Of a DNA stretch of 64,000 nucleotides, positions 22,453 through 34,300 are shown one piece after another. How positions within the stretch are numbered: the stretch's first letter is position 1; every line of letters begins with the position of its first letter. This DNA is from Colias croceus (taxonomy: Eukaryota > Arthropoda > Insecta > Lepidoptera > Pieridae). Location of the stretch: the NCBI RefSeq assembly GCF_905220415.1, contig NC_059546.1:186001-250000 (forward strand), read 5' to 3'. The position numbers and the translations under genes are program-made. The notes under the pieces were generated by a model, which saw only the letters and a list, made by a program, of their open reading frames with translations, made no database searches and was not told the DNA's origin.

Positions 22453-24210
22453 TTTTAATTTTTTCTGAAACTTAAGGTTCCCCAATAAATAATAATATGT
22501 TGTATTTGTATGAAGGTAAGAATATGTTGTACAATTAAAGTGTTAAATTTCTTTTTGAGTTTGTCCTACACAAATTACATAGTATCGCTTTGTCCTATAT
22601 ATAGGTCATAGTGAAAACCATTGTTCCCTTGTTCATTGTTGTTTGTAGGTTTTTTTACTATTTTTCCAGCATATATACACTTTTAACCATAATATACTAA
22701 AACTAAAAGAATTAAGAAAGAAAATGTGTCTCTGGAATTTTTTCGTAAGCAGGTTACGGACTATAATTTTTGTAGTTGATTATGTATATCGTTTTTAACC
22801 TGAGGACAATTATAAATACCACAAAAACGATACCTTTCAATATAAACAAAACATATTATCATGTACATTTTATTTTGTATGAAAATGAAAAATTTAATTG
22901 AAGACGAAATTTAAAAAATAGTGACGTTGAATTTGTGAACATCCTGTATGCGGATTTTACGGGGAAATTATTGTCGGTTTTGATTTGAAAACGAAATATC
23001 TCTAAAATGGAACACAGTATCAAATTTTGAATTATATCATTAAAATCTTCATAAAATTTCTCGTAAAATGATGTAAAGAACAAATACAATATGTAAAAAA
23101 AAATATGATTTAACAGGGGTCAAAAACTAAGCAACGTACAGTTAAGTGATAGATACATATTTGAAACCATTATTTATGGTATAATTGTTGGTAATTTTCA
23201 TTATTTCGGCACATAAACATTAGGTTATATAGTCAATAATAATAAAAAGACCAATAAATAATTACTGTTTTTCAACTTTCCGCAAAATTTTACATTTTGT
23301 AAAACTTTAAAAGTTAAAAGTTACTCGACTAAAGTATGACATAATTACTGTTATATTTCGAATATTTATCGGTCAAATTATTATTGGATGGACTTTAAAT
23401 ATTCAGTAATTCATAAGCTATCAACTAAATAGTCGTTTATGCAGATTTGAACTATATTTGCGTTACAATGAGCCAATTTCCAACCGGCGGTGATTTGGCA
23501 CAGATCTGTGCCCCGACAGACTACGGGTACAAAATTTTTGGCACAGATCTGTGTTCCGACAGACGAGGGTTTAATGGCTAAAACAGCATGTTCTCTCGCG
23601 CCAATGACATGTATACGTGCCTACTAGTGATGTAGTGTAATATTCAAGTAACTTCATTAAAATTTCAGCGAAATTACTCTAATTCGCTTAATTTTTGTAA
23701 TAACTACAAAAAAAAATATATAAGCTTAGTCACTGAGAAAAAAGGTAAATACTACATTCTTTGGTATAATACCATATTGTCTATATTGTGGATATTGTTG
23801 ATTTGAATATTTTCCTTTTCGCCAATCATGCGCATCCCTAGCACAGTATCGATATGCAATCCCTTCTGCGCCATTGACATGAATAGATGTCGGACTGGTG
23901 ACGTCGTAAGCGCGTGCCGTGTTGTTAAGTGCGGAAAGTTGTAAAAATATTTTATCGAGAAGGTATCTACCAATATTATAATCAAATAAGTACAAGGCTA
24001 TTAATGAGCATAATAATTATATAGATAGGTAGGTAAATACAAGGCTGTTAATGAACATAATGATTATATACAATTGTTGATTTTTTATTATTTTTTATTT
24101 TATCGTCACAAACACAATGTATGCGTTCTAGCATAATATTTATTGTCCATGTAATGATAAAAATTCGCTTAGGTCCAAAATATATAAATATCTCTAAAAA
24201 TCTGTAGGTA

Positions 24211-25359
24211 CCTTAGATTACAAAATAAAGTACAGATGGAGCATGACAACCGCCCGTCGCCCTTGTCAAAGAAAATACGAAATCAAAAACAAATACGTCG
24301 CTGCACCAGTGCTATAGCGCATAAAGTGTCATGCAATACGTCAAAAAGGGTTTGCAATTTTAGTAAAAAAATGCCGTTTTGTGATAATAAAACGCTGTAA
24401 AATTTCTTCCCGAAAACAAAAAAAAAGATTAAACATCGTTTCACAGGTTTTCTGTAGATTATTTGGCTGATTTATTTCTTTAATACGAATAATAATTTTA
24501 CAGATATGAAGGAATACAAAACTTCAACGTATGTTGCCAGTATTTTGAAAATGAATTTGCCATTTTTATTGGTAAAACGGTAAAATGGTTAAAAGATCTT
24601 CAGGGTAATGCTGTTGGATTTTTCGATCGTGAATGTGATTATTTGTATAGTGCACTAAAGTTTCATGATAATTATTAGATTATTTTAATAAGCATAATAC
24701 ATTATTTTGTTACTTTTATAAAGCTTAAAAACGTCATAGTCGTTTTCGCTAGCGATTTAATTTATGTGAACTCCATGATGGATATGATGAAAATAAAATG
24801 TCCCGTATTCTCGACTAAAAACAACCGCTATTCGTATTCATATATTATGAAAAATAAAAAATAATATAATTATTATAGTTAATATTGAAACTTTTTTTAT
24901 GTAATTTATTTAATAAAAAATTGAATACAATTATTTTGTCCATATATAGCTTTAGTAGGCTGGTACTTTATGTAATAAAAGAATTTAAATAAAAATTAAA
25001 ACTTGACTTCTCATTTATGTATATAGCCTACGTCACTACCGCCACTAACATAATAATTCAGATCATTGCAATGAAACCTCACAACTCAAAATCGGTCCAA
25101 CGGTTTATACTGCAGGGCGTGTCAAAGAAATATTATACATACATCCATAAACTCGAAAAACATAACCCTCTTTTGTCCGTAGTCGGGGAAAAATTTGGGA
25201 AATTTTTCAATATCTGGCAACATTACACGCACACAGAAGCACCGTGTACGTACAGCGCAGCGGCGAAATGACAGCACACATAGCTTTATTGAAAATGACG
25301 ATAAATTATTCGGTTTAGTTCGGCAACGCTCCATCTGTCTTTTATTTTGTAATCTAAGG
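24211..25359. mobile_element. 1.15-kb TIR element with TAGGTA flanks
   Basis: The left end CCTTAGATTACAAAATAAAG continues into 'cagatggagc'. The right end is its reverse complement over about 32 bases with two or three differences. Both outsides read TAGGTA, a possible 6-bp target duplication. The interior has typical repeat text ('aaatcggtccaacggttta') but no transposase. Superfamily not determined. Nested in element A. Confidence 0.65.
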
Positions 25360-26243
25360 TAGGTACTTACCTATTTAGCAGTTTTCAAAATTTATTACCT
25401 AATAAGTCTAATCAGTGCCTTTATTAGAATATTCTTATGATACAAATTGTCGCTATGTCATATCAAATATGGTAATTGACCTAAATAGGTACCTACATAT
25501 AATTAGTATTTGTAATAACTCAAGTATTAAACCAAATGATTGGAAAATAAATATGTAGTTTTAATGCAATTCCCTTTATTTAAAGGTAATAGTTGTTTTG
25601 ATATTTACAAATAAACACTCCACAATAATACCTATAGTTCATATAAACTTAATAAATAAACTCGATAAGTTATAATAATATACAGCTACACATCCCTAAT
25701 CAGAAGCGAGAGATTATAAAAAAAAGGATGGTTGCCCGCGCCATTGGCATGTATACATGCCAATGGGGCGTAACTGATAGAGAATAGTGCTGTAACTTGC
25801 TGCAATTTTATATGTATTTTTGTATCTCAAAAGGTTGATTTTTTTTGTTGATAGTTGCTATAAATGTGGTCTTAAGTTTTTACAGTAGGAGATGAGGTTA
25901 AATGAATATTATTTTTGTGTTATAAGCTGTTTATTCAAATATTCAGACGTGAATTATTATGTTTATCGATAACATTTTGGACTCCCTACTATTTTCAAGG
26001 TTATCTCATTGAATTTGTGGCTTGGCGTGGAGGGCACGGCGATGCGTTTTTGCTCTGGCGGTCAAAAGGTTAAAAAAAACCGCATCAAAATCCGTTGCGT
26101 AGACAGGGATATAGGGACATAGGGACAGAGAAAGCGACTGTTATATACTATGTAGTGATGAGTTGTTACATAGGTACCTACCTAGGTGCCTACTTATATA
26201 GTAGGTAATAGAAAATATCTGTCGTAGGTAGGTCTAGGTCCCT

Positions 26244-26404
26244 GTTGCGGAAGAATTCTAACAAGTACCCGCGGCCCCCTCATTAAAGCGGCTCGACGGA
26301 ACACAGTGGGGTTTTAGTCGGTAAGAATCCGACATAACCCACGGCTCCTTCCCCGGGGGCCGTGGGTATCTTTGGAAGATTTCCCCACTATAAAAAAAAT
26401 AAAA
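26244..26404 (+). repeat. SINE-like retroposon with 14-bp target duplication
   Basis: A GC-rich 161-bp body ('gcggctcgacggaacacag ... ccgtgggtatctttgg') ends in an A-rich tail. It is flanked by identical AGGTCTAGGTCCCT at 26230-26243 and 26405-26418. The direct repeat plus A-rich 3' end shows target-primed insertion. Confidence 0.75.
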
Positions 26405-26731
26405 AGGTCTAGGTCCCTATCTACCTAAAGTAGGTACCTATCTAGCTATAGGTTGCCTGCCATATTATCATTTAGGTACCTACCTATCTCTTAAGAATTT
26501 TGGAATGGAATTTTTACCACATTTTAATTTTCTGGCAGTTACCACGGATAATCGTAAACAGGTAAATATATATGTATGTACCTATGTAAAACAGTTTGTA
26601 TTTAATAAATGAATTACATAATAATAAGGAAATCAATTTTATAACGAACGAGCGAATGTTGCAAAAGTTCGAAGACTGTGATACGAATACCTATGTCTTC
26701 TATTGATCGACTGCTTCGAAAGAGAAGTACC

Positions 26732-26852
26732 TATTAAAACACACGGATGGCGGTTCAAAGACTAAAGACTTTTTTATTCATATTAAACCACAGAGCAGGT
26801 AAACAAAATACAGATTATAAATGTACTAGATATTTTGATATTAATTCTAACA
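26732..26852 (-). repeat. Copia-type 3' LTR
   Basis: On the minus strand it begins TGTTAGAATTAATATC and ends GTGTGTTTTAATA. 121 bp, identical to the copy at 31033-31153. Short for an LTR of this group. Confidence 0.9.
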
Positions 26853-26940
26853 TCTCCACTTATCAAAATAATCTAAACATTCTGCAGAAAACTTATTAAA
26901 CTATAAAAAACAAATCTTTTATTTATTACATAGTCTGCTA

Positions 26941-29900
26941 TTAAACAATGCTTTGAATACCTAGTTTCTTTATAAAATAATTATGTTTTATTCTATTTAA
27001 TCCCTTTGTTAGGAGGTCCGCTGGCATTTCATTTGTTGGAATGTAAACTATCTTAATGAGATTACCAGCAACAGCTTCTCTGACAAAATGATGTCGCACA
27101 TCAATGTGCTTGGTTCTTTTATGAAACAATGGGTTCTCAGTCAACTTCTGAGCGCCTTGGTTATCGTTATATAATGTGATGACATAGTCAAAACCATTTA
27201 CAATTTCAGAAAACAAGTTTTTTAAATAAATCGCCTCTTTACAGGCTTCTGCTATCGCCATATATTCTGCCTCAGTACTTGATAAGGCTACAGTACATTG
27301 TTTTTTACATTCATATGAGATAACAGTTCCAGAGAATTTAAAGTAAAAACCTGTATAGGATTTCCTATCTAGAGTGTTTGAGGCCCAATCTGCATCAACA
27401 AAACCTTCCAATCTACAATTATCTTTGCTAAACATAAGCCCATATGATTTAGTTTTACATAAATACCTTAGGATACGTTTTGCGTGCTTCCAATGTGTAT
27501 AGGAATAACAATTATTGAATTGGCTCAAATAGCTCACACTGTAGGAAATGTCTGGACGAGTTAAAACACTTAAGTACATCAGGCTGCCTATTAGTTGTTG
27601 ATATGGATATTGTTTACAAATTTCTACACTTTTTTCTAATTTTAGGTTACCTTCAATGGGAGTATCAACAACTTTACAATTTGTCATATTAAACTTACTT
27701 AAAATATGATCTACAAATTTTTCTTGATCTAAGGAAATACAGCCATTTTCATACATCTTTACCCTCATACCCAAACACTGTTTTACTTGCCCCAGGTCCT
27801 TAATTTTAAAGTTTGACATTAGATTAGTTTTTAATTCCTTAACCATATTACTACTGTTCGAAAAAATGAAAAAATCATCTACAAAAATCGCTACTACAAC
27901 CTGCTCCTTTTTACATTTTTTCGTATACAAACATGGTTCTAACTTAGATTTAACAAAATTTAACTTTAATAAACAATCATTTATTCTGTCATTCCATGCC
28001 CTGGCTGATTGTTTAAGACCATAAATTGCTCGATTGAGTTTGAGAACACAATTTTCTTTACAATCCAAATTGGGTGGAGCTTGCATGTATACATTTTCAT
28101 GTAGATAACCATTTAAGAATGCTGTTATTACATCTAAGTGAGTAATTTGAAAGTTAAGTTTAACACTTAAAGCGAATAAGAGTCTTAATGTAGAGTAACG
28201 AAGCACTGGTGAGTATGTTTCATAATAGTCCACACCCTCTCGTTGGGTGAAACCTTTCGCAACTAGTCTTGCTCTATAGCGCACGCTATTATCACTTTTA
28301 TACTTTCTTTTGAACACCCACTTACACTGCACTATTCTATCAGCTTCACTCCTGTCTACAAATGTCCATGCTTTATTATCGTCGAAAGACTGCAACTCTT
28401 CCTTCATAGCCTTGCACCATTCTTCCTTTTCTGGACCGGACATCGCTTCTTCATATGTAAGACTGTCATCATGCATATCCAAACATTCTGTAACACATGC
28501 ATTACTGTACCCATACCTCACTGTTGGCTTTCTCTCACGCTGGCTCCTTCTTTCATAGTTTGATTTCTCTGCATTTAAAGTTTCCTCATTTGACAGGCTG
28601 TCGCAGAGTTCTTCTGGAGTTGATGAATCCAAGGTATGATCTGGTATGTACGTGGTATCCGTTGGATCTACACTGGTCTCTAGACTGGTTGTTGAGCTAC
28701 TGTTGTCATCTATTTCACTCTGGCTATCTTCTTCTAAGTTTTCATTGTTCTCTAACTTTTCTTCACTATTATTCACTACTACCTGAGCTTTGTCTGATTC
28801 TGTCTTCTCCATGACTTTGACATCTCTGCTCGTAGTGATCTTTCTAGTTTTTGGGTTATACAATCTGTATCCTTTAACATTATCTGGATATCCAACTAAT
28901 ATCAATTTATCAGCCTTTTTATCCCATTTTTGTCTTTGTGCTTTGGGAACATGTGTCAATACCTTACTGCCAAAAATTCTAACATGGCTTAGGTCTGGTT
29001 TCTCACCTGTCCACCTCTCAAATGGTGTCATCATGCCTAAACTGGCGGCTGGTGTCCTATTCTTGAAGTATACTGCAGTATTAACTGCTTCACCCCAAAA
29101 ACTTTTGTCAAGGTCAGCTTCAAACAACAAGCATCTTGCTCGTTCAACTATAGTTCTGTTGAACCTTTCTGAGAGTCCATTCTGCTCCGGAGTGTGAGGA
29201 TTGGTCTTCTGATGAACTATACCGACTTGTTTCAAGTAATTCTCCATCTCATGTGAGCAAAATTCACCTCCATTATCGGTTCTCAGCTTCTTTATCTTGT
29301 TTCCTGTTTGATTTTCAACTAAACCTCGAAATTCTTTGAAATGCTGAAACACCTGGTTCTTTTCCTTCAAGAAGTAGACAAAAGTCATTCTGCTGGCATC
29401 ATCCACAAACAGAAGAAAATACTTTGAATTACCAATTGACTTGGTCTCCATCGGCCCGCACAAATCTGCGTGTACTACCTCCAACACATTGTCACATCTG
29501 GAACCTCTGTGTGTAAATGGCAATCTCGCTAACTTCCCTTCACAACATGTGACACACTGGGATTTGTCAATTTCAGCCTTTTCTGGGAAAGAGACCCCCT
29601 CCACAGCGCCATTTTTCATACTGTTCAAATCCTTACTGTTTATGTGGCCTAACCGCCTGTGCCATAAAATGCTGGTTGCTGTTTCTGCTTTTCCTGCTAA
29701 CAGACAATCCTGTTTTGTGTCTAATCTGTACACTCCATTCACGAGATGCGCAATTGCAACAACCACTTTGTTGTGATTTAATATTTTGCAAATATCTCCT
29801 TTGAAAATAACTTGATTTCCATTTCTTATAAGCTCACTCACTGATAAGAGATTTGTAGTAAGTTTAGGAATGCACAAGACGTTTTTAACAGTAATATTGA

Positions 29901-30846
29901 ATTCTGAACCGTCCACCACCGTCGTTATCTGTGTATTTCCAGAACATAGTACCGGTACTGTCGTTTTATTAGCCACAACAATGTTTTTCATAGCATTGTT
30001 ATACGACACATCTTGCAAACGTTTTTCATCAGTAATCATATGAACACTGGCACCGGAATCAATGTACCAATCTGTGTTTTTGTAATTCGAGTTCATGAAG
30101 AATACGCTGAATACTGCAGTTTCTTTTGTTTTATCTAATTTACATTGGTTTTTGTAATGGCCAATCTTTTTGCACTTGTAACAGCGAATTGTTTTTACTT
30201 TGACAGATTTTGAAGATGGCGTCGCTGACGTTTCTGTGGTGTTGCTATATTTCTTATTGCGCTGCTGCCAACCTCTCGATAAAAAAGCACTGTCATTTCC
30301 ATTACTATCTACTTCAGAACTCATATCCAATAATTTAGATTTAATAACGTCGGTACTAACTGCCATGCCGGAATGTTCGATTGCCATTATCATTGGGGAA
30401 AATTTGTCAGTTAATCCTGCCAATAATAAGCAGCCAACCCACTCATCTGTAATGTGAAACCCTGTGCCTTGCAATTTTTGCGCTGTATCCACAATCTGGG
30501 TTACATAACTTGTCATGGATTCACTATCTTCTAGTCGTATTGATATTAGGTGCCTTAACAAATTAATTTTTCTTTGAAAACCGGAGTCATCGAAGAGTAT
30601 TTTTAGACGTTTCCACACATCCTGAGCAGTTTTCTCATCTTTGATATGGACATACAAGCTTGAATCAATCGTCATGATTAATTTCGCCTTTGTCTTTTTG
30701 TTGTCTACATCTGATGCATCTGCAGTCGGAATTTTTGTAATGTCCGTGCCTTCCAATAAGAGAAAATGCTCTGCGGCGAACGCCCACTCATCGTAGTTTT
30801 CGCGACCCTTGAGTTTCGGTACGTTGACCAAATAGCTGCCGGCCAT
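26941..30846 (-). CDS. Copia-type Gag-Pol polyprotein
   Basis: About 1301 codons from the ATG at 30846 (MAGSYLVNVPKLKGRENYDEW-type Gag start). The frame stays open 42 codons upstream, but the Gag-like start is preferred. Numbering from the upstream ATG at 30972: Gag about 43-250, CCHC knuckle CYKCKKIGHYKNQC at 264-277, aspartic protease DSGA at 305-308. Then come the GAG-pre-integrase motif LWHRRLGHIN, the integrase core (TDNGGEFCS; PEQNGLSERFNRT), reverse transcriptase (RLVAKGFTQREG; FVDD box) and RNase H (LSSTEAEYMA, then KRTKHIDVRHHF). The order integrase before RT defines the copia class. No frameshift or internal stop. Catalyses copying and integration of the element. Confidence 0.95.
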   Translation of the reverse strand: MAGSYLVNVPKLKGRENYDEWAFAAEHFLLLEGTDITKIPTADASDVDNKKTKAKLIMTIDSSLYVHIKDEKTAQDVWKRLKILFDDSGFQRKINLLRHLISIRLEDSESMTSYVTQIVDTAQKLQGTGFHITDEWVGCLLLAGLTDKFSPMIMAIEHSGMAVSTDVIKSKLLDMSSEVDSNGNDSAFLSRGWQQRNKKYSNTTETSATPSSKSVKVKTIRCYKCKKIGHYKNQCKLDKTKETAVFSVFFMNSNYKNTDWYIDSGASVHMITDEKRLQDVSYNNAMKNIVVANKTTVPVLCSGNTQITTVVDGSEFNITVKNVLCIPKLTTNLLSVSELIRNGNQVIFKGDICKILNHNKVVVAIAHLVNGVYRLDTKQDCLLAGKAETATSILWHRRLGHINSKDLNSMKNGAVEGVSFPEKAEIDKSQCVTCCEGKLARLPFTHRGSRCDNVLEVVHADLCGPMETKSIGNSKYFLLFVDDASRMTFVYFLKEKNQVFQHFKEFRGLVENQTGNKIKKLRTDNGGEFCSHEMENYLKQVGIVHQKTNPHTPEQNGLSERFNRTIVERARCLLFEADLDKSFWGEAVNTAVYFKNRTPAASLGMMTPFERWTGEKPDLSHVRIFGSKVLTHVPKAQRQKWDKKADKLILVGYPDNVKGYRLYNPKTRKITTSRDVKVMEKTESDKAQVVVNNSEEKLENNENLEEDSQSEIDDNSSSTTSLETSVDPTDTTYIPDHTLDSSTPEELCDSLSNEETLNAEKSNYERRSQRERKPTVRYGYSNACVTECLDMHDDSLTYEEAMSGPEKEEWCKAMKEELQSFDDNKAWTFVDRSEADRIVQCKWVFKRKYKSDNSVRYRARLVAKGFTQREGVDYYETYSPVLRYSTLRLLFALSVKLNFQITHLDVITAFLNGYLHENVYMQAPPNLDCKENCVLKLNRAIYGLKQSARAWNDRINDCLLKLNFVKSKLEPCLYTKKCKKEQVVVAIFVDDFFIFSNSSNMVKELKTNLMSNFKIKDLGQVKQCLGMRVKMYENGCISLDQEKFVDHILSKFNMTNCKVVDTPIEGNLKLEKSVEICKQYPYQQLIGSLMYLSVLTRPDISYSVSYLSQFNNCYSYTHWKHAKRILRYLCKTKSYGLMFSKDNCRLEGFVDADWASNTLDRKSYTGFYFKFSGTVISYECKKQCTVALSSTEAEYMAIAEACKEAIYLKNLFSEIVNGFDYVITLYNDNQGAQKLTENPLFHKRTKHIDVRHHFVREAVAGNLIKIVYIPTNEMPADLLTKGLNRIKHNYFIKKLGIQSIV

Positions 30847-31032
30847 TTTGTTGCGTAGATGCGTAGCACAAACACACCCGATCTTCACAACGACGTATAA
30901 TACAGTTCCACGATAGTTTTTTATCACGAATCCAATCAAATACAATACTGAGCGTGTCTTTGTCTTTTTCACGAACTTCTATGGCGAAAATACACTTTTT
31001 AAACGAGAATTTAAGGGACTGGGCCCATAACC

Positions 31033-31153
31033 TATTAAAACACACGGATGGCGGTTCAAAGACTAAAGACTTTTTTATTCATATTAAACCACAGAGCAGG
31101 TAAACAAAATACAGATTATAAATGTACTAGATATTTTGATATTAATTCTAACA
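31033..31153 (-). repeat. Copia-type 5' LTR
   Basis: Upstream LTR of the element, identical to the other. It should hold the promoter. The primer-binding site abuts it at 31032 and below (minus strand). Confidence 0.9.
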
Positions 31154-31331
31154 GTACCAACATGCTTACTGCGAAATATTATAGAACAAATAGGTAACTG
31201 ATATCTGCAGAATCGCAGCAGTGGGATCGGCTATAAGTAGGTATAGGTAAGAGCTTCATGTTTCATAGATAAGTACCTAATTAATCATTTGGAGGTACCA
31301 GGAATAAAACAAAATGTTTTAATAACCAACG

Positions 31332-31337
31332 TTTATT
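31332..31337 (-). terminator. Poly(A) signal of the EF-hand gene
   Basis: The minus strand reads AATAAA 17 bases past the stop codon at 31354. The 3' end therefore lies between this gene's last exon and the copia LTR at 31153. Confidence 0.6.
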
Positions 31338-31353
31338 GTAAGCGATACGATAG

Positions 31354-34300
31354 TTAACAAGGCTGTGCAGAGGTAGCAAACAGTAAATCCAGTGCATTAC
31401 ACAAAGCCCTGTAGTTGACCTGAAACGAAAAATTTAATATTAAAAATTTATGTAAAACTAGGTAGATTTCCATCCCCGGCATCGCCCGCGCAGTCTCAAA
31501 AAATCCCGCATAGTTCCCGTTCCCGTGGGATTTCCGGGTGTGCGTTACCCAGGCAAAATGTTTTGCTTTAGAGAGATGAGACTTAAACAAATAATTAGTG
31601 TATCATGAGGAGCAATTTGTTTACTAATAGCAAAATTTGTTTGAATTGTAGTTTTTAAGTTATTTAAGAAAAACAAATTTTGCTGGAGTAACGTTTGAAA
31701 CGTTACCCAGGCAAAATCGTCTTTCAAAAATTAGTTTCAGCACGGAACCAAATACATGAATAGATAGCTTTTGTTGAGTAGTAAATGTTTATAAATAGCA
31801 AAATTTGTGTGTGGTATAGTTCTTTAGTTATTTAAGATTTTGCTGCGGTAACGTTTTGGGATTTCCCAGATCTCGAAAACGGCTCAACGCAGAAGTTTGA
31901 AAAAAATACCAATAAAAGACCTTAATTTGTTTAAATTTGTTTAATCATTAGTTTTTGATTTGGTTGACGTAAACCAATGTAATTAAATGGTTTCAAAAAT
32001 CAGAAGAAGCGGGTTTACATGTAAACCAATACACTTATAACCAAATAAACAGCTGTAAAAAATACCCGTGGTTCGACGCTTGTTTACAGCAGACATTTTA
32101 GATTTCATACTTTACACGTTAAGAAGATAAAAACAAATTTGATTTATTTTAGACTGGTCGTACTTTAGCGATCGAATACGCAGTTCCCATAACATTAAGA
32201 AACATGGCATACTTTAAACAAATTAAAATGATTCATGAAAATTCTTTCCTGTTAATTTCAGCCTTGAATTACGGCTCTAATGAAAGTTATCTCAAAAACA
32301 AGAATATGTCAGCAATTCTCTAATAAGCCGACCAAATTGAAAAGGTCACGTAAAAGCGACTGCACCGTACGTACGGGTAATCTTCGCAAATTAGCAGCTT
32401 GGTAACCGATGTTTTGTACAGTTAAGCAGAAAAACGTTATTCGTGAAGCCGATTTTTTAATATTTTTTAAGTGCAGTACCATATTACACAATTTTTACTA
32501 GTTAATAAAAGTGTAATATCATAGTGTATAATTTATAGTGTGATTTAAAACAATACAAACATATATACATGTAGCTATATTTTTAGTACTTAATTTGTTG
32601 TTTCTGTTAAACCAAATGTTTTATTTTGATACCACAACGCAAAGCCACGCTAAAAACGTTTTAACGTTCTTGATGCTAGTCAGAGCAGCGCGCATCGCTG
32701 TGTGCAATGCAACGCAACAGCTATATGCCTTGTCTTACTTACTCTTTAGCTGTGAGTAGTTGAGTACCTACGCTCTATCTATGGGTAAGCTCCGACCGAA
32801 CCAATGAAACAATCAGTCGTGAACCAAGTGTTTTGGAGAGAAGTGCTTGTGGTTTATGTGTGTGTGTACGATGACGTCTTTGAACGATGTGAGTATTAAA
32901 TGTTTTTATTTTACAGTACAGTTGTGTTTCAGTATGAAGTAAAAATAATTAAAAATCATTAAAAAATAAACGATTTATTTACAAAATTAAAATAAATTAA
33001 AATATTCAAGTTAGACCATAGGAAACGTTATATTCCAATTAGACCTTTTACCCTTACCCTTTTCTATTAAGTATTACACTTAATAATACGAGATAATCGG
33101 AAAAAATAAATATTTTTTCAAGCAAGTCGTAAACAAAACTCAAAAATGTTGATGCTAAGGCAAAGCAATACATATAATTTGTATGAGACTGATTTTTTAA
33201 ATAAAAATAATGAATCTTAACCATTTTATTATTTTAACTAACCTGACCAGAAAACTTTTGTATTCAACTGTACTAACAAAACATCTATATTATCCTGTTC
33301 ATTTCAGATGGTTGCGCTTATGTATGGTGCGGTCGCTTTTATGTGACCTTTTCAATTTGGTCGGCTCATTAGAGAATTGCTGACATAATCTTGTTTTTGA
33401 GATAACTTTCATTAGAGCCGTAATTCAAAGCTGCAATTAACAGGAAGGAATTTTCAGGAATCATTTTAATTTGTTTAAAGTATGCCATGTTTCTTAATGT
33501 TATGGGAACTGCGTATTTGATCGCTAAAGTACGACCAGTCTAAAATAAATCAAATTTGTTTTTATCTTCTTAATGTGTAAAGTATGAAATCTAATATTTC
33601 TGATGTAAACAAGCGTCGAACCACGGGTATTTTTTACAGCTGTTTATTTGGTTATAAGTGTATTGGTTTACATGTAAACCCGCTTCTTCTGATTTTTGAA
33701 ACCATTTAATTACATTGGTTTACGTCAACCAAATCAAAAACTAATGATTAAACAAATTTAAACAAATTGAGGTCTTTTATTGGTATTTTTTTCAAACTTC
33801 TGCGTTGAGCCGTTTTCGAGATCTGGGAAATCCCAAAACGTTACCGCAGCAAAATCTTAAATAACTAAAGAACTATACCACACACAAATTTTGCTATTTA
33901 TAAACATTTACTACGCAACAAAAGCTATCTATTCATGTATTTGGTTCCGTGCTGAAACTAATTTTTGAAAGACGATTTTGCCTGGGTAACGTTTCAAACG
34001 TTACTCCAGCAAAATTTGTTTTTCTTAAATAACTTAAAAACTACAATTCAAACAAATTTTGCTATTAGTAAACAAATTGCTCCTCATGATACACTAATTA
34101 TTTGTTTAAGTCTCATCTCTCTAAAGCAAAACATTTTGCCTGGGTAACGCACACGATTTCCGGGATAAAACCTATCATATGTCCTTTCTCGGGTAGGTAT
34201 CAAAATATCTCCATACCTAGGTACTAAATTTCATGCAAATTGGTTCAGTAGTTTAGGCGTGATTGAATAACAGACAGACAGACAGAGTTACTTTCGCAAT

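Larger units (their letters stand above)
18909..23574. mobile_element. Inner piggyBac-like element B (TTAA-flanked)
   Basis: Left TTAA (18909-18912) then CCCCTCAGCTGTCGC. Right end in reverse: TTAA (23571-23574) then ACCCTCGTCTGTCGG, about 11 of 15 matching. Just inside the right end are two copies of GGCACAGATCTGTG followed by CCGACAGAC; the first is a perfect 16-bp palindrome. The motif TGTCTGTCGGGC recurs near the left end. It sits inside element A. It carries at least two more repeats and no long ORF, so no transposase is seen. Confidence 0.45.
18664..26073. mobile_element. Outer piggyBac-like element A (TTAA-flanked, nested insertions)
   Basis: The left end is TTAA then CCTTTTGAACGCCA (18668-18681). 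The right end read in reverse is TTAA then CCTTTTGACCGCCA (26069-26056), one mismatch in 14. TTAA target duplication and TIRs beginning CC fit the piggyBac superfamily. Copies of a near-palindromic unit CGCCAATGACAT-TATA-ATGCC occur near the ends and inside (18677, 18721, 23600, 23868, 25739); the best one contains the perfect palindrome GGCATGTATACATGCC. No transposase ORF is visible, so it is non-autonomous. Without nested insertions it is about 1.6 kb. Confidence 0.55.
26732..31153 (-). mobile_element. Intact copia-type LTR retrotransposon
   Basis: Two identical 121-bp LTRs (26732-26852, 31033-31153) flank one long open reading frame on the minus strand. GTACC at 26727-26731 and 31154-31158 is the 5-bp target duplication. 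Directly after the upstream LTR the minus strand reads GGTTATGGGCCCAG, the initiator-methionine-tRNA type primer site known from Drosophila copia. A short purine run (AAGTGGAGA) precedes the other LTR. LTR identity and the open frame point to a recent insertion. It lies just past the 3' end of the EF-hand gene, on the same strand. Confidence 0.93.

Noticed and set aside
28310..30457. Plus-strand ORFs of 80-135 codons
   Set aside because: Antisense to the copia-type polyprotein; no domain, hydrophobic by complementarity.
31545..34147. Identical 60-codon ORFs on opposite strands
   Set aside because: They are the same sequence in the two arms of the fold-back element, not genes.
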